A DNA stretch of 7,609 nt from Piscirickettsiaceae bacterium (GTDB lineage Bacteria; Pseudomonadota; Gammaproteobacteria; Nitrosococcales; Methylophagaceae): contig JAUXFA010000049.1 of NCBI GenBank assembly GCA_030620285.1, forward strand, positions 1 through 7,609. The letters are read 5' to 3'. The position numbers were made by a program, and so were the translations under genes. The notes under the pieces were generated by a model, which did no database searches, had not been told where the DNA came from, and was given only the letters and a program-made list of their open reading frames with translations. This document shows positions 6,759-7,609 of this stretch, piece after piece. How positions within the stretch are numbered: the stretch's first letter is position 1; each line of letters starts with the position of its first letter.

Positions 6759-7354
6759 GCCTGCGTATTGATTTACAAATTATCAGTGATTGGATCCCTG
6801 AAGGAGCTCGTGTATTAGATTTAGGCTGTGATGATGGCACCTTGCTCACGCACTTACAACAACGTGGAATATCTGGGTATGGCCTAGAGATTGATAATAG
6901 CAAATTTGCTGACTGTATCAAGGCCGGTGTTAATGTCATTCAAGCTGACTTAGACCAAGGCTTGCCACAGTCTGCCGATCAGAGTTTTGATTTTGTGATT
7001 ATATCTCAAACCTTACAAGCCATTAAACGACCTGATTTTCTATTAGAAGAAATTGTGCGTGTTGGTAAGCAAGGGATTATTGGCTTCCCTAATTTCGGTC
7101 ACTGGCAATGCCGATTGCAACTTGCCTTAGGTGGCCATATGCCATTATCACGGACACTACCTAATTATTGGTTTAACACCCCTAATATTCATTTATGCAC
7201 CGTACAAGATTTTGAGAAATTATGTGTTGCTAAAAACGTATCGGTACTGAATCGAAGCATCGTCAATCATGCCCATAAAAACACCTTAGCCACCAAAGTT
7301 TTGCCCAATTTATTTGGCCAAATTGCTTTATATCAAATCAAAAAAATATCATGA
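6755..7354 (+). CDS. metW: Methionine biosynthesis protein MetW (methyltransferase fold)
   Basis: MetW is a small class I SAM-dependent methyltransferase-fold protein found beside metX. In several proteobacteria it is needed together with MetX for methionine synthesis, apparently by supporting acyltransferase activity rather than by a known methylation. The 199-residue length is typical. Motif I is [12 protein letters not shown] (20-31), with the acidic residue after strand 2 in GLEIDN (43-48). MetW-specific blocks include [13 protein letters not shown] (108-120), GGHMP (126-130) and [11 protein letters not shown] (139-149). The start codon overlaps the metX stop as ATGA, with a GAG 5 nt upstream, so translation is probably coupled and the two proteins made in step. 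The stop codon in turn overlaps the pyrE start. Confidence 0.94.
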   Translation: MSLRIDLQIISDWIPEGARVLDLGCDDGTLLTHLQQRGISGYGLEIDNSKFADCIKAGVNVIQADLDQGLPQSADQSFDFVIISQTLQAIKRPDFLLEEIVRVGKQGIIGFPNFGHWQCRLQLALGGHMPLSRTLPNYWFNTPNIHLCTVQDFEKLCVAKNVSVLNRSIVNHAHKNTLATKVLPNLFGQIALYQIKKIS

Positions 7355-7609
7355 AATCTTATCAACAACAATTTATTGAGTTTGCACTGCAAACTGGTGT
7401 GCTGCGCTTTGGTTCATTCACACTAAAATCAGGCCGCATTAGTCCTTATTTCTACAATAGTGGCTTATTTAATACCGGCGGTAGCTTAGCCAAATTAGGC
7501 CGTTTCTATGCTCAAGCGATTACTGAGTCAACGATGGACTATCACGTATTGTTTGGCCCCGCGTATAAGGGAATTCCTTTAGCATCAACCACTGTTATTG
7601 CTCTAGCCG
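7351..7609 (+). CDS. pyrE: Orotate phosphoribosyltransferase PyrE, 5' part (cut by window edge)
   Basis: PyrE joins orotate to PRPP to form orotidine 5'-phosphate, the fifth step of de novo pyrimidine synthesis, in the cytosol. Only the first 86 codons are present, of roughly 213 in the Escherichia coli enzyme; the frame stays open to the last base. Family marks are FIEFAL (8-13), FTLKSGR (23-29) with the PRPP-contacting Lys26, [13 protein letters not shown] (31-43) with the orotate-contacting pair at 34-35 (Phe-Tyr here, where E. coli has Phe-Phe), and FGPAYKGIP (68-76) with Tyr72-Lys73. The similarity to enterobacterial PyrE is obvious. The ATG overlaps the metW stop in an ATGA. No clear ribosome-binding site precedes it (the upstream sequence is A-rich), so initiation probably depends on ribosomes finishing metW. 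PyrE after metW is not the Pseudomonas arrangement. Confidence 0.93.
   Translation, partial: MKSYQQQFIEFALQTGVLRFGSFTLKSGRISPYFYNSGLFNTGGSLAKLGRFYAQAITESTMDYHVLFGPAYKGIPLASTTVIALA

Noticed and set aside
6712..6939. Minus-strand open frame across the metX-metW junction
   Set aside because: It is wholly antisense to two well-supported genes, lacks a ribosome-binding site and has no recognisable domain. Other short antisense or alternate-frame reads inside pilU, yggS, yggT and metX were dropped for the same reasons.
1..7609. Search for mobile elements, CRISPR, tRNA/rRNA, toxin-antitoxin or defence genes
   Set aside because: None seen. Coding density, base composition and gene order look like conserved core chromosome throughout, with no transposase, long terminal repeat or foreign-looking segment.

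Overview
The window is an ordinary, gene-dense stretch of an AT-rich gammaproteobacterial chromosome. The gene order pilU-pilT / yggS-proC-yggT-metX-metW is a conserved neighbourhood in Pseudomonas and related gammaproteobacteria, and every protein here reads as a full-length, typical gammaproteobacterial family member. The low GC and the presence of pyrE directly after metW argue against Pseudomonas itself. A marine or methylotroph/sulfur-oxidiser type lineage (for example Thiotrichales-like) is possible, but I cannot fix the genus from sequence alone.

Left part, minus strand (1-3315): a strong intrinsic terminator (61-87) ends a gene for an outer-membrane lipoprotein. That protein has a glycine-zipper segment, thrombospondin type-3-like repeats and a C-terminal OmpA peptidoglycan-binding domain (110-958), and a good sigma70-type promoter lies just upstream. 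Next come the two type IV pilus retraction ATPases, transcribed in the order pilT then pilU, with the pilU ribosome-binding site overlapping the pilT stop codon.

Centre (3316-3406): a 91-bp divergent intergenic region separates pilT from yggS and must hold the control signals for both directions. It contains a small inverted repeat and a spaced direct repeat, but no convincing complete promoter by eye.

Right part, plus strand (3407-7609): yggS (PLP homeostasis), proC (last step of proline synthesis), yggT (membrane protein), metX (homoserine O-acyltransferase, probably succinyl-specific), metW (methyltransferase-fold partner of MetX) and the first 86 codons of pyrE (orotate phosphoribosyltransferase), which runs off the window edge. 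Gaps are short or negative: 25 nt yggS-proC, 8-nt overlap proC-yggT, 74 nt yggT-metX, then two successive 4-nt ATGA overlaps metX-metW-pyrE. This looks like one or two transcription units joining amino-acid and pyrimidine synthesis.

I found no RNA gene, insertion sequence, prophage, CRISPR array, toxin-antitoxin pair or defence system, and no sign of an undescribed system. The points most worth checking are the composite OmpA lipoprotein, the metX-metW-pyrE coupling, repeated ATGATG tandem starts, and the divergent pilT/yggS control region.
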